DNA of 64,000 nucleotides, taken from Ceratorhiza oryzae-sativae. Its lineage: Eukaryota; Basidiomycota; Agaricomycetes; Cantharellales; Ceratobasidiaceae. Both the position numbers and the translations under genes were made by a program. Below are positions 42,528 through 55,316 of the stretch, in pieces. The stretch is from NCBI GenBank assembly GCA_030998015.1, contig JARWMV010000040.1, positions 82,204 to 146,203 of the forward strand, written 5' to 3'. The notes under the pieces are model-generated. The model worked only from the letters and a program-made list of their open reading frames with translations, had not been told where the DNA came from and made no database searches. Each line of letters starts with the position of its first letter. The stretch's first letter is position 1.

Positions 42528-43740
42528 CTAATTCTTGCGCTCGAGCCCTCTAGGTCGCTCTTTGACGACAAACTTGTTCCCGTCGCGGTCAGCCGATTTG
42601 CGCGTGCGGCGGCCTTTGGTGAGCCAGCCCCAGACTGAACGTGGGTGCTTTCCTCCCTTGGATTTACCTCGCCCGCCTCCGTGGGGGTGATCGCACCTGA
42701 GCAACCAGGGTGAGTGAGGACGGGCCAAGTTGAATGGACACTCACGCATTCATCGCGACACCGCGGACATGCGGGCGCTTGCCCAGCCATCTGCTTCGGC
42801 CGGCCTTGCCCAGATTGCGCCCCTTCCAGTCGGCGTTGCTGACTTTGCCGATGGTGGCGACACAGCGCTGCATGATGTTGCGAACTTCGCCGCTCTGGAG
42901 GCGAACCTGGGTCCAGAGGCCCTTGTCGTCGTGGGCCACCACCTGGCCGAATGCGCCTGCTGACCGGACTAGCATCGCGCGGCCGGTGGGGGAGAGTGCA
43001 ATGGCGTGGATGAGTGTGCCCGCGGGGATGAGTCTGAGGGGAAGGACGTTGCCCGGTTTGAGCGTGCGCGTGCGCAGGACGCCGAGCGAGAGGCTGGCGG
43101 ATGCATTAGCGGCGGCGATGTCGCTCGCGTCGGGAGCCGCCGACAGCGCGACCTGGGGCGACGCCGGGGCGGCAAGAGCCTTGAGCGAGCGCTTGGTCGG
43201 GGCTGGCGAATCGACAAAGCCTTCGATCAGGCCAGACGGGATTCCACTCCGGAAGCTCTCGACGACGTCGCCGGCGCGCAGCCCATCGCAGGCGAGGATG
43301 TAGCTCCAGGGCTGGGCCGACCCAGGGTCCCTGGCCTTGATGAGAGCAATGTGCGCGCTTCGTCCGGGATCGTACTCGATGCGGACGACGTCGTGGGGGC
43401 CGGGCGTGGTGCGCATAAAGTCGACGATGCGCAGTCGCTGCCGGTGGCCACCCCCCCGGGAGCGGACGACGACACGGCCGCCGCGCCCTCGGCCGGCCTT
43501 TTCGCGCTTGGCGACGGTGAGCGCACGCAGCGGCCGACCCTGGAACAGGTGGGGTGAGACAGGCAGGCGCAGGTGTCGGAGCGAGGGCGTGACCGGCTTG
43601 TACGTCTTGAACTGCGTCGACGAGCCCTGCACTGGCGGCGACAGCGTAGACGGCGGGCGCTTCGGGACGTTTGGCTTGGCGAGTGCTGCCGCCGTCGTCG
43701 AAAAGGCCCGGCCGAGGCCAGGCAAGAGGCGGGAGAGCAT
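42528..43740 (-). CDS. RML2: Mitochondrial large-subunit ribosomal protein uL2m
   Basis: Two exons: 43740-42746 and 42697-42528, intron 42698-42745 (48 bp, GTGAGT...CAG). The join restores the universal uL2 signature [21 protein letters not shown], whose His is next to the peptidyl-transferase centre. The first 25 residues ([20 protein letters not shown]) are a classic mitochondrial targeting peptide. Basic RNA-binding segment ([20 protein letters not shown]) follows. About 385 residues, typical for fungal uL2m. It shares a 67-bp promoter region with divergent RVB2. Confidence 0.95.
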
Positions 43741-43807
43741 GGAAGATTGCGGGCGGTCACGTGCAGGCTCGCACGGTCACGTGTGGCGAGACGGACTTTT
43801 CCTGACC
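43741..43807. promoter_or_regulatory. Bidirectional promoter of uL2m and RVB2 with two GGTCACGTG boxes
   Basis: Two identical CGGTCACGTG boxes (CACGTG at 43758-43763 and 43778-43783), 20 bp apart, about two helix turns. CACGTG is the palindromic site of bHLH regulators of the Cbf1 type; the binder here is inferred. Confidence 0.6.
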
Positions 43808-45381
<1,574 letters not shown>

Positions 45382-46511
45382 GGACCCTCGGCCTCTCTGA
45401 TCTGTCAGATCCACCAAAATCATATACCATTCAGTTGGTTACTACCTTGTTGTCCATTTCCTACCGAAACGTTTGCGATTTTCACATCATATTGCTATAT
45501 CACTGACTCTATCGGTCGTTCACCTACTCTAAGCCTGCTCCAAACATTCGCCCCCCCAGACAACCTTGATCCGAACAATGTGCACCGTGTCCTAAACAAT
45601 GACATCCTATTGCTGCAAACCGATACGCTTGCGCATTAGACAGACTTTTAAGCCCGATGTCCGACCGTAAGACTCAAGGGCAAACACCCCCCGTTGGGTG
45701 GATTCCCTTCAGAGCGCGTTGGCTCTCATAGTCCTTTGCATATGCCGGGAACTAGCAGTTTGCCATTCCCTCGATTTCACAATTTCTCCCGCTCCGAGTC
45801 GATGATTTGCTTGCGTCGTCGGAATCCTGTAGCATATCCGAGCCCCATTGATTTCGAGGTCAGATGAATCCAACCAATGACCCATGATTTGCCAGTGACT
45901 TTCAAAGCTAGAATTTTGAAGAGGCCGTTGTCTTGCGCAATAATTTTTATGCATCACCCGGGATTATAACACGCAGAGTGGTATCGCCTATATGTATGGC
46001 TGGTTTAACTAACAAAGGCGCCTCCACCACAACGCCCACATCCCCAGCTCCCCCGGCGCCCGCTTGAGACCAACTTGGTTGTTCGTAAAACGGTCCCCGT
46101 CGATACAAACGCACGGCCTATTTCACTCAGCAGCCCTCCAAATCATACACACTTTCCTTATGGCTTGGTCTGACAAGTATCCCATTCAGATCCGAGCTCG
46201 GTCATTCTTACGTTTCGAAGGTGATAAGAAGGGGTCGATCAACAGTTGAGTATCCTCAAAGGCACATTGAACCAAAGCGGATCTCCAGCCCAGACTTGAT
46301 TTGATTTTCCCTAAAATCAGAGAAGACCCTGCCCGGCTCTATTCGCCCACTGATATACCGATTCTTCTTCTAGCCAAGTACTATCTTGCGACACGGTAAT
46401 TTTCTTGTACAAATTAAATTCATGCGCATATAATGGACGTAATCAGTAGAGTCATATAGCTACTACCCATATATTTCACTTTTAAAATAGTCCAAGCTAC
46501 GATTTCTATCT
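45382..46511. other. Intergenic region between convergent RVB2 and eIF2-gamma
   Basis: Terminators of two convergent genes must lie here. No coding frame or RNA gene recognised. AT-rich toward 46400-46500. Confidence 0.5.
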
Positions 46512-48356
46512 TTAATCTAGATCAATCGTGGTCCCGCGCCGTACACTACCCCATCCAATAAGACGCCAATGCTAAGAACGGAATTGAGCCACACTTCTTA
46601 CTCATTAAATTATATAAACATACCTTGTCGATTCGCCGACTGAGCGCAACCTTCTCTCCGACCTCGGTGCATGCGGGGCTGGTGAGAAGAATCTTTGCGA
46701 GGTCACCCTAGAAATATGCTAGTATCAGCACGGGTGCAGTCGCTAAAACGATGGGTCACACCTTGGTGTTCATGACACGACCTCCAGTCGATGTCGAGCC
46801 AATGTTCACCATGAGCACGTCGTTCTTAACTAGCTTCGACACCTTCACACGACCATATAAGTCAATGAAAAGCCAGGGGTTGCAGCACACACCTTGGTTT
46901 GCTTTTTATCCTCAGTTTTTACACCAAGCAGCCGTCGCAGAAGGAAGAAACTGATCTCCAACTCTGAGTGGAGCAAGTCAACAAAATCTCAGCGGCATTT
47001 CATCGGCGTACCAGTATAGACGCTTGGCAGCTCGCCCACTGCTCCCAAAACTTGCCCAACCAGCCGATCAGCACGACAGATTGTAGGGTCTATGCGTGTG
47101 CCGACACCTATTAATCCACCCGGAACAGCAAACTTGAGTTCGTTTCTCTCTGCCAGAAGAGAAATTATTTGGGAAAAGATTGGCCGGCACCGAACCTTTC
47201 CCTCGTTGTCCTTTGTGATGATCCCTGGGCGGATCTCGACCTGTTGACCGACACGGAGGACCCCTTGTAGAATGGATCCTCCGGCAACACCGCCCCGAAG
47301 CTCATCCACCTCTGCGCCAGGTTTGTTGACATCGAATGACCGAATGACGATTAGCCTGGGTGAGGATGTAAAATCTCGCGTTGGAGTCGGAATAGTGCGA
47401 AGGATGTATTCGTTGACGGCATCAATATTGTATTTTAGCTGAGCAGAAATTGGGACAATGGGCGAGTTTTCGGCGATTGTGCCTGCGCTCGAGTTGAGTG
47501 GAGCCGCGCGGACACAAGATCCGACATACCTTTGACAAACTGCACAATGCTATTATGATGCTCTATTGCAGCTTGCTCTCGGATCAAGTCAACCTTGTTT
47601 TGGAGGATGATAATGTGGTTCAGCTTCATTATTTCGACCGCAGCCAAATGTTCCGAGGTCTGTGGTTGAGGGCAAGTTTCGTTGCCGGCGACAAGTAGGA
47701 GAGCAGCATCCATGACGGCGGCGCCGTTTAGCATGGTCGCCATCAGAATATCGTGACCGGGGCACTACAGGGAGCAGCTTAGGGGGTTTGGCATGGTTGA
47801 ATAGCGAGCGACTCACATCGACGAATGACACATGACTGCGGTACAGTGAGTCAGTTGGATAAATGCGGTATCAAGACTCGCACCGCATGAGTTTCATTCG
47901 CGAGCCACATCCTGGGCGCTCGCATGGTGGACGTTCTTCCATGTCGGACCTATACGATTTGTAGCAACCTGGCCGAGGGCATTTTTCGTTTTCGCATTTG
48001 TAGATCTGTAGAAGGCTCAGCTTGGATGCCCCCCCGATAACTAGGCCCGAACCTTGGCGTTTGCGTATCCTGGGATAGAGTAAGTGCGAATGTCCAGACT
48101 TCAACTGCTCACATACCTAACTTGATCGTGATATTGCGCTCCAGCTCGTTCTTGAACCTCACAGTCATGACTCCGGAAATCGCCTTGACCACGGTGGATT
48201 TGCCGTGAGCGACATGGCCGATGGTCCCGAGGTTGATCGTGGCCTGCCGAGTGTTAGGTAGATCGGTTAATATATGCATGTATTCACCTGATTTCTTATG
48301 ACCTCGGGCGAGTCTGGGGTCAGCTTGGACACATCGACTTGGTATTCGTCGGCCAT
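46512..48356 (-). CDS. GCD11: Translation initiation factor eIF2 subunit gamma
   Basis: Eleven exons joined by ten GT-AG introns of about 45-55 bp; ATG 48354-48356, stop TAA 46512-46514. GTPase motifs: G1 [10 protein letters not shown]3 [10 protein letters not shown]4 NKVDLI, G5 SAQLKYN. The gamma-specific zinc-binding insert is present ([14 protein letters not shown] ... [11 protein letters not shown]). The C-terminus ends [20 protein letters not shown], as in yeast Gcd11. The protein forms the core of eIF2, binding GTP and initiator tRNA. Two exons are tiny (17 nt encoding YANAK and 19 nt encoding HVSFVD). Divergent from the aldehyde dehydrogenase gene with 99 bp between starts. Confidence 0.96.
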
Positions 48357-48455
48357 GGTCAAGGGTGAGTCAAAATTCATCATATGAGAGCACGTGACTA
48401 GGGATACACTCGTCACGTGAACATTGTTGACATTGACACGACCACCACACGGGCG
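48357..48455. promoter_or_regulatory. 99-bp bidirectional promoter with two CACGTG boxes
   Basis: CACGTGAC at 48391-48398 and GTCACGTG at 48412-48419, centres 23 bp apart and in inverted orientation, between the start codons of eIF2-gamma and the aldehyde dehydrogenase. Same motif pair as in the uL2m/RVB2 promoter. Confidence 0.6.
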
Positions 48456-50997
48456 ATGGAGGTGCGCTATCGTTTCTGGCATATGCACTCTGACTGACGT
48501 CGCCCAGGAGTACATTGACGACATTGCATATGACTACCAAGACGACGGATACCTCCCGGGCGACTTTGAAGCGTATCCCGCTGACGACTGGAACAGTGCC
48601 GACTACACTCAGTATTATGGAGCCGCGTCAGTATACACCACGTGGAACATTGACTTTAGGCTGACATCCACATAGCGAAAATGAAGGATTCGATATCTTC
48701 ATCCCGTTGCTGTTGTTCACGTTCTTGGGCATATACCTCGTCTACAACCGTTACCACACGATCCGCAACCGTCCCATCCGGTTTTCCATTCCCGCTCCCG
48801 ACGCGTCCTTCATCAACTGGCGCTCGCTCATCATCCCCAACCCACATCTGAACTCTCACCTCGATGACCCCATGCTCCTGCCCGCTCACAGCGACCCTGC
48901 CTGGCGCGACACCGCCCAACCCGAAGGAACCGAAGCGGAGATTGTGCATGAGCGTAAATTTGTTACCAGCTATGATCCCAGCACAGGCCAGCACATTGCC
49001 ACGATTCCTTGTGATCGACCGATTGAAATCCGTAGGGAGCATTGTCTGTTCTCCTCCTTTTTCACCTGACGCACGCTCGATTTTAGACCACAAAATTCAG
49101 CTCGCTCAACGCGCCCAAACTTATTGGGCTCGCTCATCCTGGGTTGAGCGCCGTCGTGTCCTGCGCTCCCTCTTACGCTGGACAATCGATGAAAAGGAAA
49201 CCATCGCCCGTGTCTGCTGCCGCGATACCGGAAAGACTAGTATGTGACTCTTCAGTTGCTCTACTCTATGTTAACAACTCCCCAAGTGATCGATGCTGCA
49301 TTTGGCGAAATATTGACGACCTGCTCCAAGGCCACCTGGCTAATCAAAAACGGCGAACGTGTTTTGCGTACTGAACGACGCAGTGGCAACCTTTTATTGG
49401 CTCACAAGATTGCTACTGTCCAGTATGAACCATTGGGTGTTGTATCGGCAATCGTATCTTGGAACTATCGTATGTCCACCTAATCTCATCCACATCAACC
49501 TGTTAATTTTTTTTCAGCCTTTCACAACGTTCTCTCTCCCATCCTTGCTGCCTTGACCGCTGGAAACGGCATCGTGATCAAATGCTCTGAGCATGTAGCC
49601 TGGTCCTCGCGCTACTTTGTCGCCGCCGTTCGCGAATGCCTACGTGTCTGCCGTTGGGATCCCGATTTGGTTCAGCTAGTCGTATGCCTCCCAGAAGACG
49701 CCGAAGCGCTTACTACATCTCCTTTGATCAGGTTCGTTGAGTTCTTTCCAACACAGTCCTTGATAGTTTATCAATCCGTCGTTTTCCATTAGGCACATTA
49801 CATTCATTGGCTCGGAAGAGGTCGGACGCCGCGTCGCCCAGGCTGCGACAGTCCACCTTACGCCATGCACACTTGAGCTTGGAGGAAAAGATCCGGCAAT
49901 TGTACTTCCGGGCACTGACGTTCAAAAATGGGCCAGCATGTGGATGCGCGGTGTCTTGTAAGTTGTCGTGCGCAAATGACAGGCCACCATGTCTTACCCT
50001 CATCCCAGCCAGGCCTCTGGACAGAATTGCATTGGCATAGAACGGTTTATTGTGCACTCATCCGTCTACCCTCAGTTTATGGCTGAAATGGACCGTCGAA
50101 TTAAGTTGCTCCGTACCGGCAGCGTTCTCAACGCTTCAGCGGAAGGATTCGTTCAGATCATCGATACTGGCGCCATGATATCTTCAGCCCGATTCAACGA
50201 ACTCGAGCGACTTGTCCAGGCAGCGGTTGAGGATGGCGCAGATCTTGTTGTTGGCGGCGGTCGCTGGCGCAACCCCTACCTGGAGGAAGGCCTTTATTTT
50301 AGCCCCACACTGCTTGGAAACGTTAGTGATCAAATGGAGATTGCGCAGACGGAAGGCAAGTTATTCCCGCTAATACTAGTTCCACACCAAAACTTCAATT
50401 TGCTGACCTTGATGTAGTATTCGCCCCGATCATGCTCGTCATGCCATATGATACGGTCCCTGAGGCAATTGAAATTGCTAACAGCACTCGGTATGGACTT
50501 GGCGCGAGCGTTTGGGGACCAGACGAAACCTTGTGCGCTCACGTCGCCCGTGAACTGGAATGTGGCATGGTTTCTATCAACGACTTTGGCGTTTTTTATG
50601 TACGCCCTCTGCGCCTGTTTTCCTGTTCATACTTATTGACCCGTTCATAGCTCAACCAAGATCTGCCGTTTGGCGGTGTAAAAGCTTCTGGTTACGGACG
50701 ATTCGGCGGACCCGAAGGCCTGCGCTCACTGACTAATCCTAAAGCAATGATCGTCGACAAATGGCCATGGCTCGTTCGCACACAAATCCCGCGTGTGCTA
50801 GATTACCCGATCGGCAGTTTAGTAAAGAGCTGGTGCGTCTTGGTTTACCGGAAATAACAGCATACTCACGTTTCTTGCGCAGGGAATTCGTAAGCGGTTT
50901 GGTTAATTTCGCATATGGCGATAGCTACAAGGAGCAGTTTGATGGTCTGGTTAAACTCGCAAGGGCAGCACGAGCAGTGCCCGCACCTGCACCATAG
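48456..50997 (+). CDS. Membrane-anchored aldehyde dehydrogenase (Msc7-like)
   Basis: About ten exons. The first codes only Met-Glu (48456-48461); the second (from 48508) is very acidic. Then a hydrophobic anchor ([20 protein letters not shown]), followed by the NAD-binding and catalytic ALDH domains: catalytic Asn in SWNYPFHN, nucleotide-site segment [12 protein letters not shown], general-base Glu in [11 protein letters not shown], nucleophile Cys in SGQNCIG, and the C-terminal [15 protein letters not shown]. Intron 50356-50417 starts GC instead of GT; the GC-AG join gives [10 protein letters not shown], a conserved ALDH block. Acidic head plus anchor before the ALDH fold recalls yeast Msc7. 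Substrate unknown; likely oxidises fatty or amino aldehydes at a membrane. Stop TAG 50995-50997. Confidence 0.9.
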
Positions 50998-51671
50998 TGT
51001 ATTCCTGCATTTAGATTTGTCTTCCTATTGGATTCTTTTGAGTGTATGCGGATTTCATTGGCGTACACAATGTAGTAATCTCTTGTTTGTCACACGGTTT
51101 TCTTCTACAATGATTAAGTACTGTAAAGTCCAGAGTAGTAACATGACGTGGGTCAGTATCACAGCTAGGTTCAATGGGGGTTCCTGTATCCACTAATGTC
51201 AGTTGGAGCGTTGGGTCGGCCACGTCCGCAACAACCATTTCACTTCGCACTAGGATCGTAACAAAGCTGTCGCACTCCACTTGATCGTTGCTGAGGGTTT
51301 AATCTGTATATGAGGGACAATCGGTTTTATCAACACATAGCCTGTGTCAACAAAGCTGCCGGCCGACGGACCCGCTTGGAGCGGGAGAGGATAGGTTGGG
51401 GATTGATTTAGATGTTGTGGGAAGCCATGGGTCTTTACAAACCCCTCTCGTGTCTTTTCAAACCAGCTACTGTCATGTGCATGAACTCATTGCGAGTGCA
51501 TTTATCAATGATAGATGCTGCAGCTCAGCATCTGCGTCGTAGAGGTTGGGTGTTGCCGAGATACGCTGTACGATGCAGGTTGAGTTTCAGTTTGGGGGAA
51601 ATAGGTATTGTTTTGGCAGCTTTCTGTCGAGGGATTGTTGCTTTCTACACGGGCTTACAAAAGTTTTGTAG
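50998..51671. other. Intergenic, nothing recognised
   Basis: Downstream region of the aldehyde dehydrogenase gene. Short random frames only. Confidence 0.5.
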
Positions 51672-52279
51672 CACCCGCGTTGATGCTCTAGACTAACAGA
51701 ATCAGTGGGAAATTTGAATATTATCCATTATACACATAGTACATCATGCAAGGCATACTTTCAGAGCCCCAGAATAGCACTAGAGCATATGGATGTGGCA
51801 AGAAGGGAGCCACGGCAAAAGGGTGGTTTTACAGATCATCAATCTGGGAGTCCCCAGCTGAGCGGCGGTGGTACATATTTTGTAGCGCTATGCTGTGCAA
51901 TTGCAACGAGCATTTGATTACTACTGCGTCCACTACTGTTGCAGAGATCCGGTAGCCTAAGGTTGGCACTTTCAGCGCCTTTTGGCCCAAAACTCCTCCA
52001 AAACGGCACTTTCAAGCGCTGATGTCTCTGCAACAGCAAAGCACGCACTAGCAATCAAGTGCTCGTTGCAATTTGTCGGCACGGGCTACTAAGCTGGGGG
52101 CTGCCCGGATTGATGACCTACAAAACCGCCCCTTTTGAGTGTATCCCCTCTCGCCACATCTATATGCTCTAGAGCTGTTCTGGGGGTCTGAATGTATGGA
52201 TTGTATGGTGCACTATGTATATAATGCATAAGATTCAAAAATTCCGCTGATTCTGTTTGTCTACAGCACCAACGCGAGC
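51672..52279. mobile_element. Fold-back element (long inverted repeat, MITE-like)
   Basis: The left half (51672 to about 51975) matches the reverse complement of the right half (about 51980 to 52279) along nearly its whole length: AACAGAATCAGTGG pairs with CCGCTGATTCTGTT, CTAGAGCATATGGATGTGGC with its partner near 52150-52175, and CAATTGCAACGAGCA with TGCTCGTTGCAATTTG. No coding capacity. The whole unit can fold into a ~300-bp hairpin. Terminal bases read GCACCCGCGTTG on the left and CAACGCGAGCG on the right; no certain target duplication. It lies in CpG-rich gene space and keeps many CpGs. Confidence 0.82.
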
Positions 52280-52839
52280 GCGGTATGACTATTGTAAGCC
52301 AGGGCAGGCGTTTCCCATACTCCAAAAAGCACACCATGTCACTCCTTATGGCACAGAAGTCCTAGCGAGTGCAACAACATTGGACGGGATCGGACCACCG
52401 TACCCTTGACCGCTCTGAAAATCCCCCAATTTCTAGCGAGCCCGCAGTGGCACATCACGGTCTCAACAGGCTTTGGAGCACTCGCTTAGCACCTGCTTCT
52501 GGCGCTACCGGGGTCTCGTGAGCTCTCGAATGCTTACTTTGACATGTAGAGCTAATTTGCGCTGGCTCGATTTTCGGCTTTTGGCCGAGGAGAGTGCCAG
52601 AGTACTGGTGTGATGGGGCAGTGGAGAATGAGCAACGATTGTGTTGCGTTGCAGGCACGAGACAGATTTGGCATATCCACTAGTGGGATGTAGGGTGTCT
52701 CTCTAGCAAGTGCAAGTAATTACGCATTTGTGCCACCAAGCGTATTTGTCCGTGTGTGGGAGCTGCTCAGTACCGGACTTTTTACATCCGTCCAGTCCCG
52801 CGTCCGCATCCACACACACACACCAACCTCGTCGTCGCC
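52280..52839. other. Intergenic with a possible short repeat
   Basis: A stretch near 52470-52550 (GGCTTTGGAGCAC, then GGCGCTACCGGGGTC) resembles 61799-61880 (GGCTTTGGAGCAC, GGCGCCGCTGGGGTC), so a dispersed repeat is likely. CA-rich run CACACACACACACC at 52811-52824 precedes the eL28 start. Confidence 0.5.
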
Positions 52840-53665
52840 ATGTCAGTCGATCTTCAGTGGTACTTGCTGCGTGTAAGTATTTTGGCGTTCTCGGAAAACG
52901 GCTTTTGAGCGTTGGTGCAGAAAAACAATGCATTTATTGTCAAGCGCGTGCCCGAGGGTCCGATCTTTTCCAAGGAGCCGGGCAACTTGAAAAACATCCA
53001 CTCGCGCAAATACTCGGGTCTCATTGGCGACAAGGTGCGTCGATCAGTGTTTTGACGAGGTGAACGGGCCAAGATGTATGATGACAGTCGCTGCACATTT
53101 CGCAAGGCGAAAACGGGATCAATGTGACAGCCCGCAAGCCCAAGTCGACGTTGCACCAACACAAGACGGCCCAGCACAGCACGACGATCCGGCCTCGGTC
53201 GGGGCCGCGTCGGTCGCACGGGATCGTTGCGAGCCAGGCTCGGCTTGGGTACCGACCGGACTTGCGCAAGGTGGGTGTGGGCCTGGCGAAGATTCGGTGT
53301 TCTCTGTGGATCGCGCGGAGCATAGCAACTACGTTAGAACCTGCTGGGCGACCTTGGTCGATGCCCTGTCAGGCGTGGACATGATTGCGAGATGAACTGA
53401 AAGGCAGGGCTCAACGATCAATACGGCCCGAGCATCCTGTCGCTATCGGTGGCCGCTGCGGTGCTCCCCGCGGTACCCCGACTCGTGGATGCAGACATCC
53501 TGTCGTCGTGCTGCCTGTTCTCGGAGATGTGTGTCCGAACGCTGACGCTGTGTGTGTGTTTTGCCAGGCCGCGCTGCAACGGTGACTGCGCTGACGCTTG
53601 CGCAACGAGAGAAGAAGCCGGCGCCGGAGAGGAAGTTGCGAGGGAAGAAAAAGGTGTCCGAGTGA
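52840..53665 (+). CDS. RPL28 (eL28): 60S ribosomal protein eL28
   Basis: Exons 52840-52872, 52921-53034, 53088-53270, and a terminal exon about 53568-53665. Start MSVDLQWYLLR then KNNAFIVKR, EPGNLKNIHSRKYSGL and SRKYSGLIGDK are diagnostic for eL28. The C-terminus REKKPAPERKLRGKKK is typically basic. The last intron is about 297 bp, six times the usual length, and the phase across it is not clean: exon 3 ends in phase 0 but the terminal frame needs one base more, so an extra small exon or a shifted donor (for example after 53275) is likely. Symbol follows the human/eL28 name; yeast RPL28 is a different protein. Tandem with the Sec2-like gene 136 bp downstream. Confidence 0.9.
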
Positions 53666-53801
53666 CCGATGTGACTGTGTTGTGCATGTATCCCCCAGCC
53701 TATGCATGTCATTTCATTTTGTTCTGTCGGATGCGGCCCTTTGTCAGGCACAGAGGCGCCCCGCGGTTGGAGCCCGCTCCCCACCACACCCGCTCCATCA
53801 C

Positions 53802-55316
53802 ATGTCCTCTCCTCTGGCCACGCCCAACGGCGAGCTCGAGCCGTTTCCGTCGCTCGAGGCTGCTGCCGCGCCGCCGCCCGCGACGACCGCGGCTGGGGAA
53901 TCGGCCTCGTCCCGGGTGGTGGTGGACGAGGCGCGGCGGAGATGCGAGGACCGGTGCACGGCCGACGCCGATCTGCGCGAGTCGCTCGGAAAGCTGATCG
54001 AGCTGTGCGAAACCCTCGTGCGCATTTCCCGTCCTCCACGCGTTGCCGCCGCTCATGCCCGGACAGACGTCGCGCGTGCAGACGCTCGAGCCGCAGATTG
54101 TCGATCTCCAGACGTCGCTCACGCTCACGCAGTCCAACCTCACGCTCTCCCTCGCAAACACCGAGATGCTCGAAGACGCCCTCCGGTCCAACGCCCAGTC
54201 GCGCGACGTCGGCTGGCGGCGGTCCGACTCCACCTCGCGTCGCCCAGTCGCCGCCAGCATGTCCTACCCCTCCGCCGCCGAACACGCCAAGATCGTCGTC
54301 TCCGCCCCCACCCCTGCCACGCCTCAGAGCCCAGCGACGACGCCCACGTCGCCGCCCATGCCCTCCGAAGGCCGCTTCTTCAAGTTCCGCTTTGGCGCCA
54401 AAACACCCTCGCCCACCTCCCCCGCATACTCCCAACAACAGACCCAACCCGGCCATCTGACATCCGCATCGCTCCCCTCGCTCGGCCTTTCCATCGAGGA
54501 CGAGGCCCGGGCCAAGCAGCTCGAAGAGCTCGCGAGCAAGCAGGAATCCCTCAAACTCAAAGCCTCGGAGATCGACGCCCGACACCAAGAGCTCATCGAA
54601 CTGGAAAAGAAGATCAAGGCCAGAGAAGAAGAGGTTGAAACCCTATTGAAGGAACGCGAGGCCGAGCTCGAAAAGGTCCGACAAGAGCTGCAAAAGGAAA
54701 AGGAGACTTGTCGGGAATTGGAACAGGACAAGGCCCGTGTCCAGGATGAGATTGAAACATTGACGCAGTCATTGTTCGAAGAGGCAGGTCGCCCGCATTT
54801 GATCAAGAGATTGGACATTGAGTTTGATAGCAGGCAAACAACATGGTTGCAGTCGAGCGCAGACGTATGGCCGAAGTCGAGGCCCTGCTTCGTGAGACTG
54901 AGGAAGAGCGCGACGCGGTACGGGGCGCGATGCGTGTCGTCGAGGGCGAAAACGGCCGTCTCCGCGAACTGTCTGCTCAGGGTCGGTCCTCAGGCGAAAG
55001 CACACGGCCATCTCCCGCAGACGAACCTGCCCCGAGCCCCATCACCCCACCCCGCCCTGGGTCTAGCCACTCGAGTCACGAAGGTGATCGGTCGATCCTA
55101 ACAGACAAGGAAGCCGACCCCGCACTCTCCAGCGGTGTCGGGTCTATAAACATTTCGACAGACGTCCTCCCGCCGGACCTCCCTCTGCTACCAGAAGGCA
55201 CCCCCGACCCATGGAAAGCGCAGACACCGTCCGGGGCTTCCCCCAAGACCCCTCCCCGCATTCATGCGCTGCCCACCGAGACATCACCCTGGGCTGAAAG
55301 TCGGGCTTCGTCATGA
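53802..55316 (+). CDS. SEC2: Sec2-domain Rab guanine-nucleotide exchange factor
   Basis: Three exons: 53802-54017, 54067-54783, 54834-55316. The protein (~470 residues) is a long coiled coil: QTLEPQIVDLQTSLTL early, heptad-rich ELEKKIKAREEEVETLL in the middle, and the Sec2 GEF core at the second junction (TLTQSLFEE-ANNMVAVERR), which matches the LFEEAN-MVA signature of Sec2/Rabin8. The tail is Pro/Ser-rich and probably disordered. Sec2 proteins activate the Rab Sec4/Rab8 for polarised exocytosis, important in hyphal tip growth. Intron 2 (54784-54833) starts GC rather than GT; with GT no frame keeps the signature. A Pro/Ser linker around FFKFRFG separates two coil segments. Confidence 0.82.

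Noticed and set aside
53271..53567. C/D-box snoRNA in the eL28 intron
   Set aside because: No convincing C box and D box at the right spacing was seen; kept only as a question.
53443..54588. 381-codon minus frame over eL28 and Sec2
   Set aside because: Low-complexity Gly/Arg frame opposite GC-rich coding DNA; the plus-strand Sec2 signature is decisive.
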